NCBI GenBank assembly: GCA_951217055.1
Contig: OX578279.1
Location: forward strand, 74,938,131 to 75,002,130
DNA: 64,000 nt
Reading direction: 5' to 3'
Source of the DNA: Gerris lacustris
Lineage: Eukaryota > Arthropoda > Insecta > Hemiptera > Gerridae
Below are positions 1 through 11,186 of the stretch, piece after piece. Numbering within the stretch: position 1 is the stretch's first letter; every line of letters begins with the position of its first letter. Position numbers and translations under genes: made by a program. The notes beneath the pieces are model-generated. The model saw only the letters and a program-made list of their open reading frames with translations. It did no database searches and was not told where the DNA came from.

Positions 1-164
1 GTTAAACAAAACACGTAAACTATCTCAAATTTGTTTGAAAGTACACCAATTTAACATAAAACTTTCAAAATTAGAAGTTTCTATTGATATTTTTGGAGCT
101 TACTAATTTTGAATCAAAGTCAAAGAACTATTTTTTTTAATAGTTAATTCGATGCAAACTTTAT
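1..164. other. AT-rich sequence, nothing recognised
   Basis: Unannotated A/T-rich sequence upstream of the first repeat. I see no open frame, repeat terminus or RNA motif in it. Confidence 0.5.
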
Positions 165-177
165 TCTTATACTTGCA

Positions 178-600
178 TCTGAGCTTACCGAAGGTAACGG
201 AAGCTATATGATCGTTCTAAGCAACAATTTTATACGTCTCCGATATTAAATATTCCAAGACAGAAATCCGTTTCAGACATCAGGGAACATTTTGGGTTTA
301 GGGTCTGTCTGTCATCGGTCCTGTCAATTAATTTTTGCGAACCAACATATATCTTAAAAACTACTCCTCTGATTTTAATTAAATTTAAATGGTAGGTCAT
401 AATCATAATTAACCCCCACTGTTGGTCCCATATAAGTTTCAACCTTCTGCACACATTTATTAAAATATTAAACATACATTTATTTATATCTATATCTCCC
501 GATTAACGGAAGCCACAAAAAGTATTCATCTGATTTTTATGATACTTTGATGGTTTGTCAAAAGTAGCTTGGAAATAGACCCAGATTAATTTCAACCATC
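178..600 (+). mobile_element. Family A element, 5' part (Helentron-like, non-autonomous)
   Basis: Family A is my label for a repeat seen about ten times here. This copy begins with the family's 5' stem-loop (GAGCTTACC-GAA-GGTAACGG region, 181-205), followed by the conserved block about a fault-tolerant GTCTGTCTGTC tract at 303-313 and the core motif that reads AAATTT near 385. The 3' terminus (GGAAGC plus hairpin) is missing, so this is a truncated copy. It has no coding capacity. The 5' stem-loop plus GTCY microsatellite resembles DINE-1/mini-me/Helentron-derived elements; that classification is inference. Confidence 0.6.
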
Positions 601-633
601 TACGATATTAAATCATCCATCTACGTATTATTC

Positions 634-896
634 ATTTTAAATCAAATTATAATTATTATTAACTACGGGAAACAGACAGTGAAAAATACACTCCAGCGCC
701 GGGATTTGAACCACGGGCCTCTATATTTCCAGTATAGCGCTCTTCCATCTAAGCTACGCAGGAGAATGATTTTTCACTACCGTAATCGATAACTAGTCCC
801 GAATCCAAGCTTTCAATATTCAAATCCCGGCGCTGGAGTGTATTTTTCACTGTCTGTTTCCCGTAGTTAATAATAATTATAATTTGATTTAAATTA
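634..896 (-). repeat. tRNA-like fold-back repeat, copy 1
   Basis: Inverted arms at 634-710 and 819-896 enclose a tRNA-like sequence on the minus strand. The arms start inside the tRNA-like T-loop (GGTTCAAATCC) and run outwards through a GACAGACAG-like tract into AATTATAATTTG-type flanks. The arrangement is as if the 3' half of a tRNA-like gene plus trailer had been copied in inverse orientation to its other side. No protein is encoded. Confidence 0.75.
691..765 (-). tRNA. tRNA-like pseudogene, anticodon-loop GGA, copy 1
   Basis: Read on the minus strand it shows a 7-position acceptor stem with one mismatch, an A-box-like D arm (GCTT/GAGC stem), a perfect 5-bp anticodon stem CTATA/TATAG around loop CTGGAAA, and a B box GGTTCAAATCC. 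The T stem has two mismatches. GGA would read a serine codon, but the variable arm is short (class I), unlike real tRNA-Ser. This and its place inside an inverted repeat argue for a tRNA-derived repeat rather than a working tRNA. Confidence 0.55.
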
Positions 897-1017
897 AAAT
901 TTAACTTTCCGTAGTATGAAAACTACCAAAAACTTAAAAATTGAATTTCGTATTATTCATGTAAAAATAAAAACAATTTTGACAGATTTGAAGATCGGGG
1001 AGAAGATTAAATAAATT

Positions 1018-1368
1018 TAATATTTAATTTTTATAAGTTTTTGGTAGTATTTATACTACGGAACGTTTACATTTTAATTTAAATCAAATTATAATTACTA
1101 TTTATAAAGGGAGACAGACAGAGAAAAATAGACTTCAGCACCGGGACTCGAACCACTGACCTCCCCCTCATCAGAGGAAATTATTCTTCAGTGTAGCTTA
1201 ATTGGTTAGAGCTCCCGCACACTGGAAATGAGGGGGAGGTCCGTGGTTCGAGTCCCGGTGCTGAAGTCTATTTTTCTCCCTTTATAAATAGTAATTATAA
1301 TTTGATTTAAATTAAAATTTAAACGTTCCGTAGTATGAATACTACTAAAAACTTATAAAAATTAAATT
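1018..1368 (+). repeat. tRNA-like fold-back repeat, copy 2
   Basis: Arms at 1018-1171 and 1228-1368 are inverse copies. They include the GTAGTAT...ACTACGGAACGT segment, the AATTATAATTTG tract and the 3' half of the tRNA-like unit from its anticodon-loop region outward. The left arm keeps a GACAGACAG tract that the right arm lacks. Same family as the neighbouring copies but in the opposite orientation to copy 1. Confidence 0.75.
1187..1266 (+). tRNA. tRNA-like pseudogene, copy 2
   Basis: Acceptor halves TTCAGTG and TGCTGAA pair over seven positions (two wobbles). The D arm is GCTT/GAGC and the B box is a perfect GGTTCGAGTCC. The anticodon region still has CTGGAAA, but its stem is poor and the unit is longer than a canonical tRNA. 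I read it as a Pol III-type repeat unit, not a functional tRNA. Confidence 0.5.
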
Positions 1369-1504
1369 TCTAATTGATTGTACTAAGAACAGGTACTAAT
1401 TGAGTACTTTATAATTACAAGCGTATTTCTCGGTCTAGTTCTATTGTCGTTTGTTGACTTCTAAGATTTGTAGAAACATTTGAAAACTTAATTCGGGATT
1501 AGGT

Positions 1505-1675
1505 ATCGATATCGTCAGAGGAAATTATTCTTCAGCGTAGCTTAATTGGTTAGAGCTCCCGCACACTGGAAATGAGGAGAGGTCCGTGGTTCGAGTCCCG
1601 GTGATGAAGTCTATTTTTCTCTGTCTGTCTCCCTTTATAAATAGTAATTATAATTTGATTTAAATTAAAAAATAA
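1505..1675 (+). repeat. tRNA-like repeat, copy 3 without left arm
   Basis: Contains the same tRNA-like unit (about 1531-1609, B box GGTTCGAGTCC) and the same downstream trailer with TCTGTCTGTCTCCC and AATTATAATTTG. The inverted left arm of copies 1 and 2 is absent, so this copy may show the un-folded parent form. Confidence 0.65.
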
Positions 1676-1689
1676 ATTAAATAATAATA

Positions 1690-1745
1690 ATAGGTTATAA
1701 AATCATTAAACTATACGAAATAAAACGCAAGGAAGCTATATGCCA
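1690..1745 (+). mobile_element. Family A 3'-terminal fragment
   Basis: Carries the degenerate 3' end AAGGAAGCTATATGCCAC (1730-1747) seen at the 3' ends of longer family A copies. The rest of the element is missing. Confidence 0.45.
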
Positions 1746-2308
1746 CGGTGATATAAAGAAGTACGAGGTACTAGTGTTCTTTTAAAACAAAGTTTATTTA
1801 TTTCTATACTCAGTGCTTTGTGTCTAAGTAATACATAATAGTAATAATATAATAATAATAATAATAATATAATAATAATGATAGTAATTTCTGTAATACA
1901 CAATAAAGTATCTGTAAAAAGGACTATGATACAAAGTTTTTCAAAATCTGTTGTTATTGTAGATTTATGTAACATTGATAGATAACAGCCTATGTGGTAT
2001 ATACAGACTGACAGTGTTTCAAGTTCAATGATACTAGAGGAGGATTTTACTTTAATACATCAGAATAATCTAGTATCTAGGTCTATGTTAAATTCAGCTT
2101 CAAAGCTTGACTAGCAAAACAGCCACTCAGCAGTCCTTGAAGCTGTCACAAAAAATCCGTACTAAAGTTGGGTGCAATTCCAAAAAACATTGAAAACAAT
2201 AGCATTCCAACAACAGCGTTGATTTCATAAAATAATAATGATCTTTCAATGGATTAATACTTTCTACTTCATGAATCATGGATTGACCAAACATATCTCC
2301 TGCTATCT
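1746..2308. other. AT-rich spacer with TAA-type microsatellite
   Basis: Holds an imperfect (TAA)n run at about 1840-1880. Otherwise nothing recognisable; short open frames here are low-complexity. Confidence 0.5.
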
Positions 2309-2311
2309 TAA

Positions 2312-3162
2312 AGGCGGAAATACACATGCTAGTTACTCGCACAAAAACATACGAGTAGCTCGCAGAGGAGTGCTACTGGCATGTGTCTACATCAAATAGC
2401 ATGCGAGTAAATCGCACGGGGTTTGATTTTTGTCTTTCCAGTGGCACAAGTCAAGGGGAGGAGGAACTGATAAGGCACGTGTAAACAGGCCCGCCACCGC
2501 AAGGTTGCTACTAGCTAGCACGAGGCACGAGTCTCTCAGCCCTTCAGTCTTCAGTTACGTTCCTTCCTTTCGCGTGTGTCTGACAACAACTCATCAACTT
2601 TCTCTGGAAGCATTAGCAATTGATTCCTAATACCATTGACGTCCCCGAACCGCATTTTATTTAGTAGGCACTGACTCGCTCCATGTACCTAATTCCCTTC
2701 TAGCTATCCAATCTTACCTCTTTACATCTTACATCTTTTACCCACATTCTTCGTGTCTTTTTATTATTTTTCAAATGTTTTAAAAAACAGTTCTTTGCAA
2801 GTAACAGAACAATCTGGTTAATTTCATTCCGCACCGATAGGTTCATAATTTACATTAAACAACAATTAATAAAACTATCAGAATTAATTAAATCAAATAC
2901 AATTATTGAATCATTTATTCCGGCTAAGAGAAGGCAAGAAACGATTGCCTGTTTCAAAACTAGAACTGACTGGAAACTGTATTGAATCTGTGACTGGAAT
3001 GTGTATTGTCTTGTGCTAGTAGCTCGCACAAGACCGATCATCCGGATGATACAAGTATGCTGTTCACTGGCAAATGTACACAGCGTCTGCAGCATGCCAG
3101 CTACTGACGTGCTAGTAACTCGGCACTGGCATGCTTTTTTACTAGCATGTGTATTTCCGCCT
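2312..3162. mobile_element. 851-bp TIR element with TAA target duplication (PIF/Harbinger-like MITE)
   Basis: Both ends carry the terminal inverted repeat AGGCGGAAATACACATGC (2312-2329 and the inverse at 3145-3162), flanked by TAA on each side (2309-2311 and 3163-3165). Just inside the ends, a motif near CTAGTAACTCGCAC recurs several times in both orientations (2330-2415, 3010-3125), as expected of subterminal transposase-binding repeats. No transposase is present; the 66-codon frame at 2430-2630 has no recognisable domain. TAA duplications fit PIF/Harbinger, but the superfamily is inferred from the TSD only. Confidence 0.75.
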
Positions 3163-3165
3163 TAA

Positions 3166-4147
3166 AATTTGGTAAAATATAACATAGGTGTTCTTCTTCC
3201 AGACATATGCTCAGTTGTAATGATTGAAACAATAAGGATAATACTAATAGGAATATTATAGAAATTACTTAAGATTAATTATAATAATAATAAATTATAA
3301 CATTTATATAATCGAGTAGTGTCCCGGCGGTGACGACTCACCTCAAAATGATTTGTTATTGCTAAGCTAAGGCAACCACATTTATTCCAATAAAAATATA
3401 AATGTTTGTTTTGATTTGTTGGTCTTCGTATAGATATAATAACTTATCTAAATAGATATCTAAATTAATGTTACTTTCCTTTTCTAAATATAAAATTAAG
3501 CCCGTTACTTTGAGCTTAACAGAAAATAAATTAATCTAATAATAAATATATCATGATTATAAATAATTAGCAATTTAATACTCTAAAACTCTAAATCATA
3601 AACATTATGATTTTATTTTGTTAGAAAAGTTAGTAATTCCCTTGAGACATCAACTTTATTGCGTGAATAATTTAAACGTTTATTTTGTAAACAAAAAAGA
3701 AAAAGTTTTTCACTCAAGGCAATTATGAATTATGTTAACTTAATAATAGAATATAGAAGCTAAAAAAAACAATGTATTTCAATATTTTTTTAAAAAAAAA
3801 CCTCATTTCTCTGTTGAAAGTTTTTCTCTTTTCAATGTCCAACAACTTAATGAAAGGTAATTTAATATTAAAAAAACAAAACTGAAAAATTACTTTGTTT
3901 TTCAAAAAAGCCCATTTCCAACACAACAAAACAAAAAGTTTTTTGATAATAAAAGTAGGATAAAAGAGTTGAGGAAGATTAAGTGCTTGAGGTAAATATC
4001 AACTTATTTTGATAAAATACAATATGAATAAGAAATAAAATAATACTTAATATTTGTTACAATAAAAAGTTGTTTTTCTGTAAACCATTGAAAAAGGTTA
4101 ATTCGAAAAGGTAATAGAGTATTTTTTTAGAAAATTTTTCTTCCGTT
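3166..4147. other. AT-rich spacer, nothing recognised
   Basis: Very A/T-rich with homopolymer A and T runs. No convincing gene, repeat terminus or RNA structure was seen. Confidence 0.5.
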
Positions 4148-4332
4148 TTTACTTCTCCTTACCTTTAAAAAGAAAAGTATTGTTTTCAACCAAAAAATCC
4201 AAATTTCACCGGTATTATCCGTTTTGGGTGTTTTTAAGACCATTTTAGTGGTTTTTGCTAAATGTCTGTATGTCTGTTTAAGTTTGTCTGTATGTCTGTT
4301 TGTGTCCCGCATGACTCCTACAGTTTTTAAGT
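4148..4332 (+). mobile_element. Family E 5' part
   Basis: Shares with 21125-21260 a degenerate 5' stem-loop, the phrase AAAAGTATTGTTTTC and ATTATCCGTTTTGGGTG, and a GTCTGTATGTCTGTTT microsatellite (4264-4303). It abuts family C sequence directly, so the two may be fused into one chimeric element. Confidence 0.55.
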
Positions 4333-5417
4333 TACGGACCCTTATATTTTCGTGCGTGTGTCTGTCTGTCCGTCCGTCCGTCGCCTGCTCTTAAGGCTTC
4401 ACCTTTCGTCCTGACATTGAAATTTGGCATGTATATGTCTTGTACCACCCATACATGTTAAAAATATAGCGACTTAAAAACAATATTTTTCAAAAAAATT
4501 AGGGTAAAAAATTAGTTTAGAGGGACTAAAACAGGTCTTTTCATCCCTGAACTCAAAAAGTAGGGAGAAAAAGTAAAAGTAGGGCGAAAAAGTAAAGATT
4601 GCAACTTAATTATTTTATAAATAGTAGAAAATGAATGGCAAATGTAATGAAGTTGAAATCAGGTTGACGGCACTGCGCTTTTTTTTGACCATGTTTGTCA
4701 TTGATTCATTGTTTAACTTATCTTTTTTTGTTTTGTTTAACCTGCATCTAAATAACCTTCTATTTAAGTTTAATTCCAATTTTTATTTGTTTTTAATATT
4801 GAATCTCTTATATCTGCTATTAAAAGTGCTAATAATTATTGTTATTTATTAAAATAATAAATAAAAACTGTGCAATGGACGAAAATGTGTATTTTCTTCC
4901 TACTGGAGATAAAATATTGTATGTACCTCGTGAGTAAAGTGCTATTATTCCCCTCGCGATAATTATCTTCCTAGGCTACGCCTCGGGAGCTAATTAGAGT
5001 TATTCCCTCGGCTGCGCCTCGGGAATTAAAGAGTCTAATTCCCTCGGCTTCGCCTCGGGATTTAGGGACCATGGTTCCTTCGGCTTCGCCTCAAGAATCA
5101 ACTTTTTCTCTCAGGGAATAATGGCTTACTTTACTCCCTAGGTGCATAAATAACTATTATTTTTTATTGACAAAATACGGATTTTTATATAATTATGGTC
5201 TTTTCGATGTATTTATATGGTTGTAGTCCGGTTCAGTGGCAAAAAAATACTTTATCAGATGTTTGTTTATGTGTTTTGAGAATATCAAACCCATAGGATA
5301 GTTCAAAGTAAGCTTTTTAGCATTTTAAAAAACACTATCAATAGGGTACTACTTAAACTACAGTGTGGCCTACGGACCCTCGCTGTTTGCTGACTAGCAC
5401 ACACTTGACCTGTTTAT
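4333..5417 (+). mobile_element. Family C element interrupted by family D
   Basis: The left part (4333-4510) carries the family C GTCTGTCCGTCCGTCCGTC tract and core GAAATTTGGCATGTAT. The right part (5160-5417) carries the family C 3' end with GGCCTACGGACCC at 5368-5380 and the terminal hairpin near 5386-5404. The first nucleotides of the 5' end are missing. Family D lies between; about 300 bp of family C interior present in the copies at 32 and 33.5 kb is absent here, so this is not a clean insertion. Confidence 0.65.
4520..5164 (+). mobile_element. Family D element with four iterated hairpins
   Basis: Homologous along its length to 6930-7562 (shared ATGAATGGCAAAT near 4631 and a shared end CCCTAGGTGCATAAATAAC at about 5138). 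It contains four spaced copies of a hairpin of type CCCTCGGCTTCGCCTCGGG, at about 4970, 5005, 5041 and 5077. Each has CCC/GGG and GGC/GCC pairs around a TC/TC internal loop. No coding capacity. Confidence 0.65.
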
Positions 5418-6929
5418 TTCCTTTTACATCCATTTATGTGTTTCCACGATGAAATTAAATCTTCAGCAAATAAAAAAACCAATGAATGCAAATGTGAATT
5501 TGAGGGGTTTAGGGGTAGTAGATTACGAATTTAAAGTCAAGACTAAATAATGACAGAAAATAGCTTACATTGTACGTGAAATACTTATATTATAAATTAT
5601 GCTGAATATGCTTAAATTAAATACTATCACATGTATTTAAGGGATTCATTGGATCGCTGATTATGAATTTGTCAAAATACCAAAAATACAAAATGTCACA
5701 AAATAGCATTAATGTTCAGCTTTAACTTAGTGTATAAAAGGTTATAATGATAAAGGAATTTACATTTTAATAACACCCGAACAGAAAAAAATTACAAAAA
5801 ATGTATTCATCCAATAATCCCCAAGAATTTCCTTAACGTCGAGAAAACTTAATCCTTTATCACGCAAGAGGAAACTAAGTTCAGGTGGGAGCCCTGTTCC
5901 TGACAATATTTATCAGAATTAAACATTAAAATTTGACATATTTTATCTCCATTAAAAAAATTGACAAATTATTTTTGTTTTTTAATATGGATTCAGTTTC
6001 TTGTGGATCTAGACGTTTGTCTCTTAAATATTTAAAAGTTTTCCCAATTTCAAGGGAATACTTTAAACTATTTTTAAATATTTTATTAAAATAAAAATAA
6101 AAATTTAACTTTTATGTGGTAAAAAAAAAAAAAAGTATATTGGTATACCGATTTATTGCTTTATTAACAGTTTTTATGAGCTTCTTATAAAATTAAAGCT
6201 ATACCACCATTGTGTATTATGAATTAGTATTTTAAGAATAAAAATAATTTTGGTAATAAATTAAGAAAAATAAGCATTTACCTTTAAATGTTGATAGACT
6301 AGAATCTCATTAGTTACAGAGTGAAATAATTTGGAGCACTTACCTGAAACAGAAAAGAGATAATATAAATACAAATACATTTTATTTAAGGTAGACATAA
6401 AATATAAATAAGTTGAAATACATTTATTATATTTTTATTTAGGTAAATATACTTCTGTCAATGACTTTAGGCTAAATTTGAGGCCTTTCAAGAGTTAAAT
6501 AGGCAATTAAAAAAGGCACAAAAATAATTACAATATAAACAGAAGAACACTTAATAGAGAAGAAATTTGCCTATTTTATACAAGAGGGAAAAATTTAAAC
6601 TTTAAGGTAATTTTAGAAAAAAATCATGTTTTGCATTGGAAAATATGCTTTTGAATTATTTATATTTAATATTTTTTAATTTAAAATTAGATATTAATAT
6701 TTGCAATAAACATGAATAATTAAACACCTTATGAACATACAATACAGTAAAACCTGCATAATTATGTAGAGAAGATAATTTAATTAATACATTTTTTGGG
6801 GGGGATTTCTTTTCTTAAGTGCAAGTGTTTTATTTATGGGGAGAGTTTATTGTTTATTCACTGTTATATTTTCATCGCGTACTTAATTACATATAGACTA
6901 GAATCGCTAGAATTTGATCAATTAGTTTA
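5418..6929. other. AT-rich spacer, nothing recognised
   Basis: No gene, no clear repeat termini. Contains homopolymer runs (poly-A at 6121-6134, a G-run at 6799-6804). Confidence 0.45.
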
Positions 6930-7562
6930 TTTCCAGAAGGGACGAAAAGTAACTTTTCAGGACTAGTTTATAGGTAATAATGCTGTTCATTTCATCCCCG
7001 TTCATAAAAACGGGGAAATAATGTGAAAACGGGATTATAATCCACGTTCGCCAATCTAATTATTATGTAAATAGTAGAGAATGAATGGCAAATATAGAGA
7101 ATTGGTTGAAATCAGGTTGGCGACACTGCTTTTAAACTCCCAGCTGTTTTGCGAGTCATTCTACGATGCTTTGTTTACTTTTGTTTAGCTTTCGTCGAAC
7201 TTTTTTTTTTTAATACTTTAAATGTGATTATTAATTGTTTTAAATAAATTATATTATTTTATTTCTGTATTAAATTCGTTTAATAAAGAAATACAAATGT
7301 TTTCTTTGTTGAATAAATCTTAAATAACGCTTTTTCTGGAGATAAAATTTTATATGTACCTCGAGAATAATGCATTATTATTCCCTTGTTATAATTATCT
7401 CCCTCGGCTACGCCTCGGGAGCTAATTAGCATTAATCCCGAGGCGAAGCCGAGGGATTTAGTTACCTTGATTCCTTTGGCTTTGCCTCAGGAATCAACTC
7501 AGTCAAGCGGCAAATAACATCTTACATTATTCCCTAGGTGCATAAATAACTATTATTATCTT
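6930..7562 (+). mobile_element. Family D element, second copy
   Basis: Aligns with 4520-5164. It has a CCCCGTT/AACGGGG hairpin (6996-7015) near its start and the CCCTCGGC-type hairpins at 7401-7419, 7437-7455 (inverse orientation) and 7472-7491. It ends in the same CCCTAGGTGCATAAATAAC phrase. Confidence 0.65.
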
Positions 7563-8223
7563 TCTACACCTTACTCATGGTCCGTTATTATTACACTGCC
7601 ACTACAAAATTATTACAATGAATAAACAGCTCTTCCCATTTAACATTTACCGACTACAAAACTACAAGCCTAAACTTAAAGTACTTGTTCGATAGCTCCT
7701 ATAAAACGATGCATGTTCCAAGTTGCTAGAAGTTAAGTTCCCAGTTATGTAGATTAATCAACTAACGGAAGAGAGAAAATTATATTAGAGAAGGGAATGT
7801 GTATAATTAATTACCTAACTTGCACTAAACTACACCAGTAATTGAACTGCAGCTGCAGCTAATCAGTGATTGAACTATAGTAAGGTTGAATAGGGTAATA
7901 CACATAAGAGACTGTTATCTATCAAATATCTGCCTTGAATTTAACTGCTAGTTTAATTACCATCTACTGAGTAGGCAATGGGGAAACAATATGAAACCAA
8001 TTAAAACCCAGACCATCTATATACGATTGTAAGTACATGTACGGGGGAGTAAAAGGGCTTAGGAATTAATTCATACCAGACAATAATTGATTTAGTAGAA
8101 GACAATAATATATACATGCACATGCCAAAAACAGTGATAGTTTATTTCATATGTTTGCAACTAGTATGTATTTCTGCTGAAATTTGTCATTAAAAAATCG
8201 GTCAGAGACAAATCAGACTAAAT
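7563..8223. other. Spacer, nothing recognised
   Basis: No convincing gene or repeat. Contains the small palindrome CTGCAGCTGCAG at 7848-7859. Confidence 0.45.
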
Positions 8224-9290
8224 TTCTCATATACGAGTTCTTAATTACTTAGCCCAGTGTTATCTATGAATTAGTTTTCAAGTTTTCCTAGGTAAATTTA
8301 ATTGAATCGAGCGTAAGCGAGCTTATTACATTCAACGAAATATGCATCTTGTCTGTGTGTAACGTTTACGTTCCGACGATAACTTGAGTAAAAGTTGACC
8401 GATTTAGTTGAAATTTGGTATACATGTTCCTTTTACTAATGCTCAGGCTAAGTACGTTGGACAGCGTGATCCGTCCAAGAGTTCGCGTGCAACGCTCGCG
8501 TAAACGTAAGCTTCAATTGTAAAATTGGAGTTTCAGGACGGAAAAAAATCAATCATCAACTATTCGATGAGACGAACATTTATTTTAAATAACATTTTTT
8601 AGTAAAACCAACAGCGACACCGCTATGAATTAATAATGATCGCCAAAACTATTTAAGCGGACCTAAACGTTTACAATAGAGAAAACAACCTTTTTACCGA
8701 TATCTCACGTTCTAACGTAACAATTTTAATAAAACTTTATATACACCATCTAATGCACAATTAAAACAGGCATACAAAATTTCAATTTGATACATGCAGT
8801 AGTTTTTTTGTAGCAAAGAGATACATTTTATAATAATTGAAAAGGAGATGTGGGGTTAGAGGAAGAATGCGGGGTGGTTCGCTTACTATACCCATTATCT
8901 ATCAACTCATCATGATTCATGATTATCTATTTTTTCAATATTCAATACATATTTATTACTATACGCTCGCTTCAATGATAGAGCCTCGCAATGCCTAGTT
9001 ATTATTCAACGTTATATAAAAAGTTGTCATAAAAAAAAACTTCTCCTCGGCGGGAAATTGAACCCGGTCTCTCTCCATCCGCGTTTAAAGCAATTTTTAG
9101 GAACTAGATTTTTCCCGAGAAAACGGCTTATATCGTGAGAGTCGTACTTAAATATGTATACTACATTTTAGATTTTTTTTTTTTAATCAAAATCGAAAAT
9201 TAGTAACATTAGCAGAATTAAGTTTTGGATAATTTTTTAATATGTAGATTTTTTTTTTTTTTTTTTTTTAAAAAAGGTGAACATTGTGCA
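8224..9290 (-). mobile_element. Family F element interrupted by a family B insertion
   Basis: 8224-8303 and 9000-9290 together match, in inverse orientation, the uninterrupted family F copy at 29618-30182. They share the 3' end (TTTCTCATATACGAGTTC), the TTCGATT-type B-box-like stretch opposite GGCGGGAAATTGAACCCGG, and AACTAGATTTTTCCCG. Family B occupies 8304-8998 between them. This is useful because the 30-kb copy serves as an empty site. Confidence 0.7.
8304..8998 (+). mobile_element. Family B element, full length (Helentron/Helitron-like, non-autonomous)
   Basis: Starts near GAATCGAGCGTAAGCGAGC and ends ...TACGCTCGCTTCAATGA (inverse of the 5' end) followed by a short tail ending GCCTAG. 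The tail can form a small TAGaGC/GCCTA stem. Inside are the GATAACTTGAGTAAAAGTT block, the core GAAATTTGGTATACATG and a long conserved non-coding body. It lies in family F between TTTAA and TTATTATT with no target duplication, as expected for rolling-circle elements. No Rep/helicase is encoded. Confidence 0.7.
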
Positions 9291-10574
9291 TACAAATATA
9301 ATACGTGTAGACTTCCTTTAAGAGAAAACTAATGGCTAAGTAGTTTTCGTACTATCTCGGGCAGATGGTAAACCTTGTTCGCCAACTTATCAAAACTTCA
9401 GCGGAACAAGCTCTCTCGAGGAGAACGGCAAGAGGGAGGAGTCAGGTAGAATCTTCTCTTCCACCAGAGAAGCAACATTCTACTATCTAACAAGAAATCT
9501 ATAACTCGTATTTTTGCGCTTTTTACGTGATACAATTTAACTTTTGTACAAGACGAAGATTTGTTTAAAACTAGTTAAATGATTCTAACGTGCTTAGAAC
9601 AATAGTTTTAAATTAATTGGACTAAGAGGTATCTATTAAAGTTTTTTCTTTTTTTTAATATGATTTTCAAATTATATAAATGGCTAATATAACACAGGGA
9701 AAAATAAATATTCCTAAGAATATTTTAGAACATTAGAACACATAAACTCTAATAATTTAAAAAATAAACTCTTTACATTAACATTACACATACATATTAA
9801 TTACATAAAAACTCATTTATGTAATTTATAAATTTGTCCCTCTTATTATGTATCTTCTTTTTGTGTGGGTTGTAAAGGATTAAAAGATTTTTAACCCAAC
9901 TAGATTTTAGTCAACAGGCTATATATCCACCAAATCCTGGTCTTATACATCCTTTTTATGAAGAAATTGTATAGATTATCCACCATTATTTGGTATCGTC
10001 AACAAAAATCCTTTAATAAAATTTAAAAATTATCACTTCAACAACAACTTTAATTTTTATAGGACCAATAGTAGGATAACTGTGACCACCCTTTTAAATT
10101 TCCTTAAAATTGGACACGTAGATCGCAATGCTGGCGTAATCTTTGTTATGCTTAGAAGCAAAATAAATAGATAAGACAGTGGCGACTTAAGAAACTAAAC
10201 AAGTGCTCTTTCGAGCTCAAAACTAATTAAAAGATCCTATGAAAAAGTAAAAACATTAACACGTAAATATTGTTAATTTACAAGTTATGAAACTAACAAA
10301 TGAAATCAATCCAACTAATATAAGACAAAATGCATTTGACAATATGACGTCAGGGAGTAGACAAACTTCACATCAGAATGGGGGATTAATTAATATCCAC
10401 CTTTATGCAAACCAAAGAGATTTATAACACTATTCCATGCTGTTCACTTTCATCTGAGAATTATTAATAATTTTTACCAAACTGTTCAAACAAAAATTCC
10501 AATGTAACATTAATAATAATTTATAGAGAATATTTTAATAATTAAAGAGTTGATTAGTAAAATAAAATGAAAAA
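9291..10574. other. AT-rich spacer, nothing recognised
   Basis: No gene or repeat terminus identified. A long T run lies just upstream, at 9249-9269. Confidence 0.45.
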
Positions 10575-11186
10575 ATAGACTGTCAATTGGTGTGGCACAT
10601 AGCTTCCTTGCATCCTATCCACGTACTTTATTGATTTTATGGTTTTACAAGCCATTATTGTCTAATTGGTATAATTGTTTCCCCCGTTTTTTTTAATCTG
10701 TCAAAATTGTTTTGATTTTTTTACACGAGTTAAAGTATAAATTTGGCAAAAGTTAAAGAGCGCAGACGGTTCAAATTAATCTAGGGCTATCTGCGGGTTA
10801 CTTCAGATACACTATAAAAGTTTCATTCAACTCAGATTAGTACTTTTAAAGCTATAGGTGTAATAAATGTATGTTTGTGCGCAGGCGGAAGAGAAACAAA
10901 TAGGCGCAGAAGGTTGAAACTTATATGGGATCAACAATGGGCTAATTATGACCTACCACCCCAATTTCATTAAAATCGGACGTGTAGTTTTTAACATATG
11001 TTGGTTAGCAAAAATTGAACGACAGACCGACTGTCAGACAGACAGATACGGAACCAAAAATGTTCTCTGATGTCTGAAACGGATTTCTGTCTTGGAATTT
11101 TTGAAATCGCGGACACCAAAATTTGTTTCGTTCATCAGAACGATCACATAGCTTCCGTTACCTTCGGTAAGCTCGGAAGCAAAAAA
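10575..11186 (-). mobile_element. Family A element, near full length
   Basis: In inverse orientation it runs from the 3' end (TGTGGCACATAGCTTCC, 10591-10607) to the 5' stem-loop (TTCCGTTACC-TTC-GGTAAGCTCGGAA at about 11155-11181). It includes the GACAGACAGACAG tract (11035-11047) and the core AATTTCATTAAAATCGGAC (about 10963-10981). Non-coding. Confidence 0.7.

Noticed and set aside
691..1609. Functional tRNA genes
   Set aside because: T stems carry mismatches, the GGA anticodon is unexpected for a class I tRNA, two copies lie inside inverted repeats and lengths are irregular.
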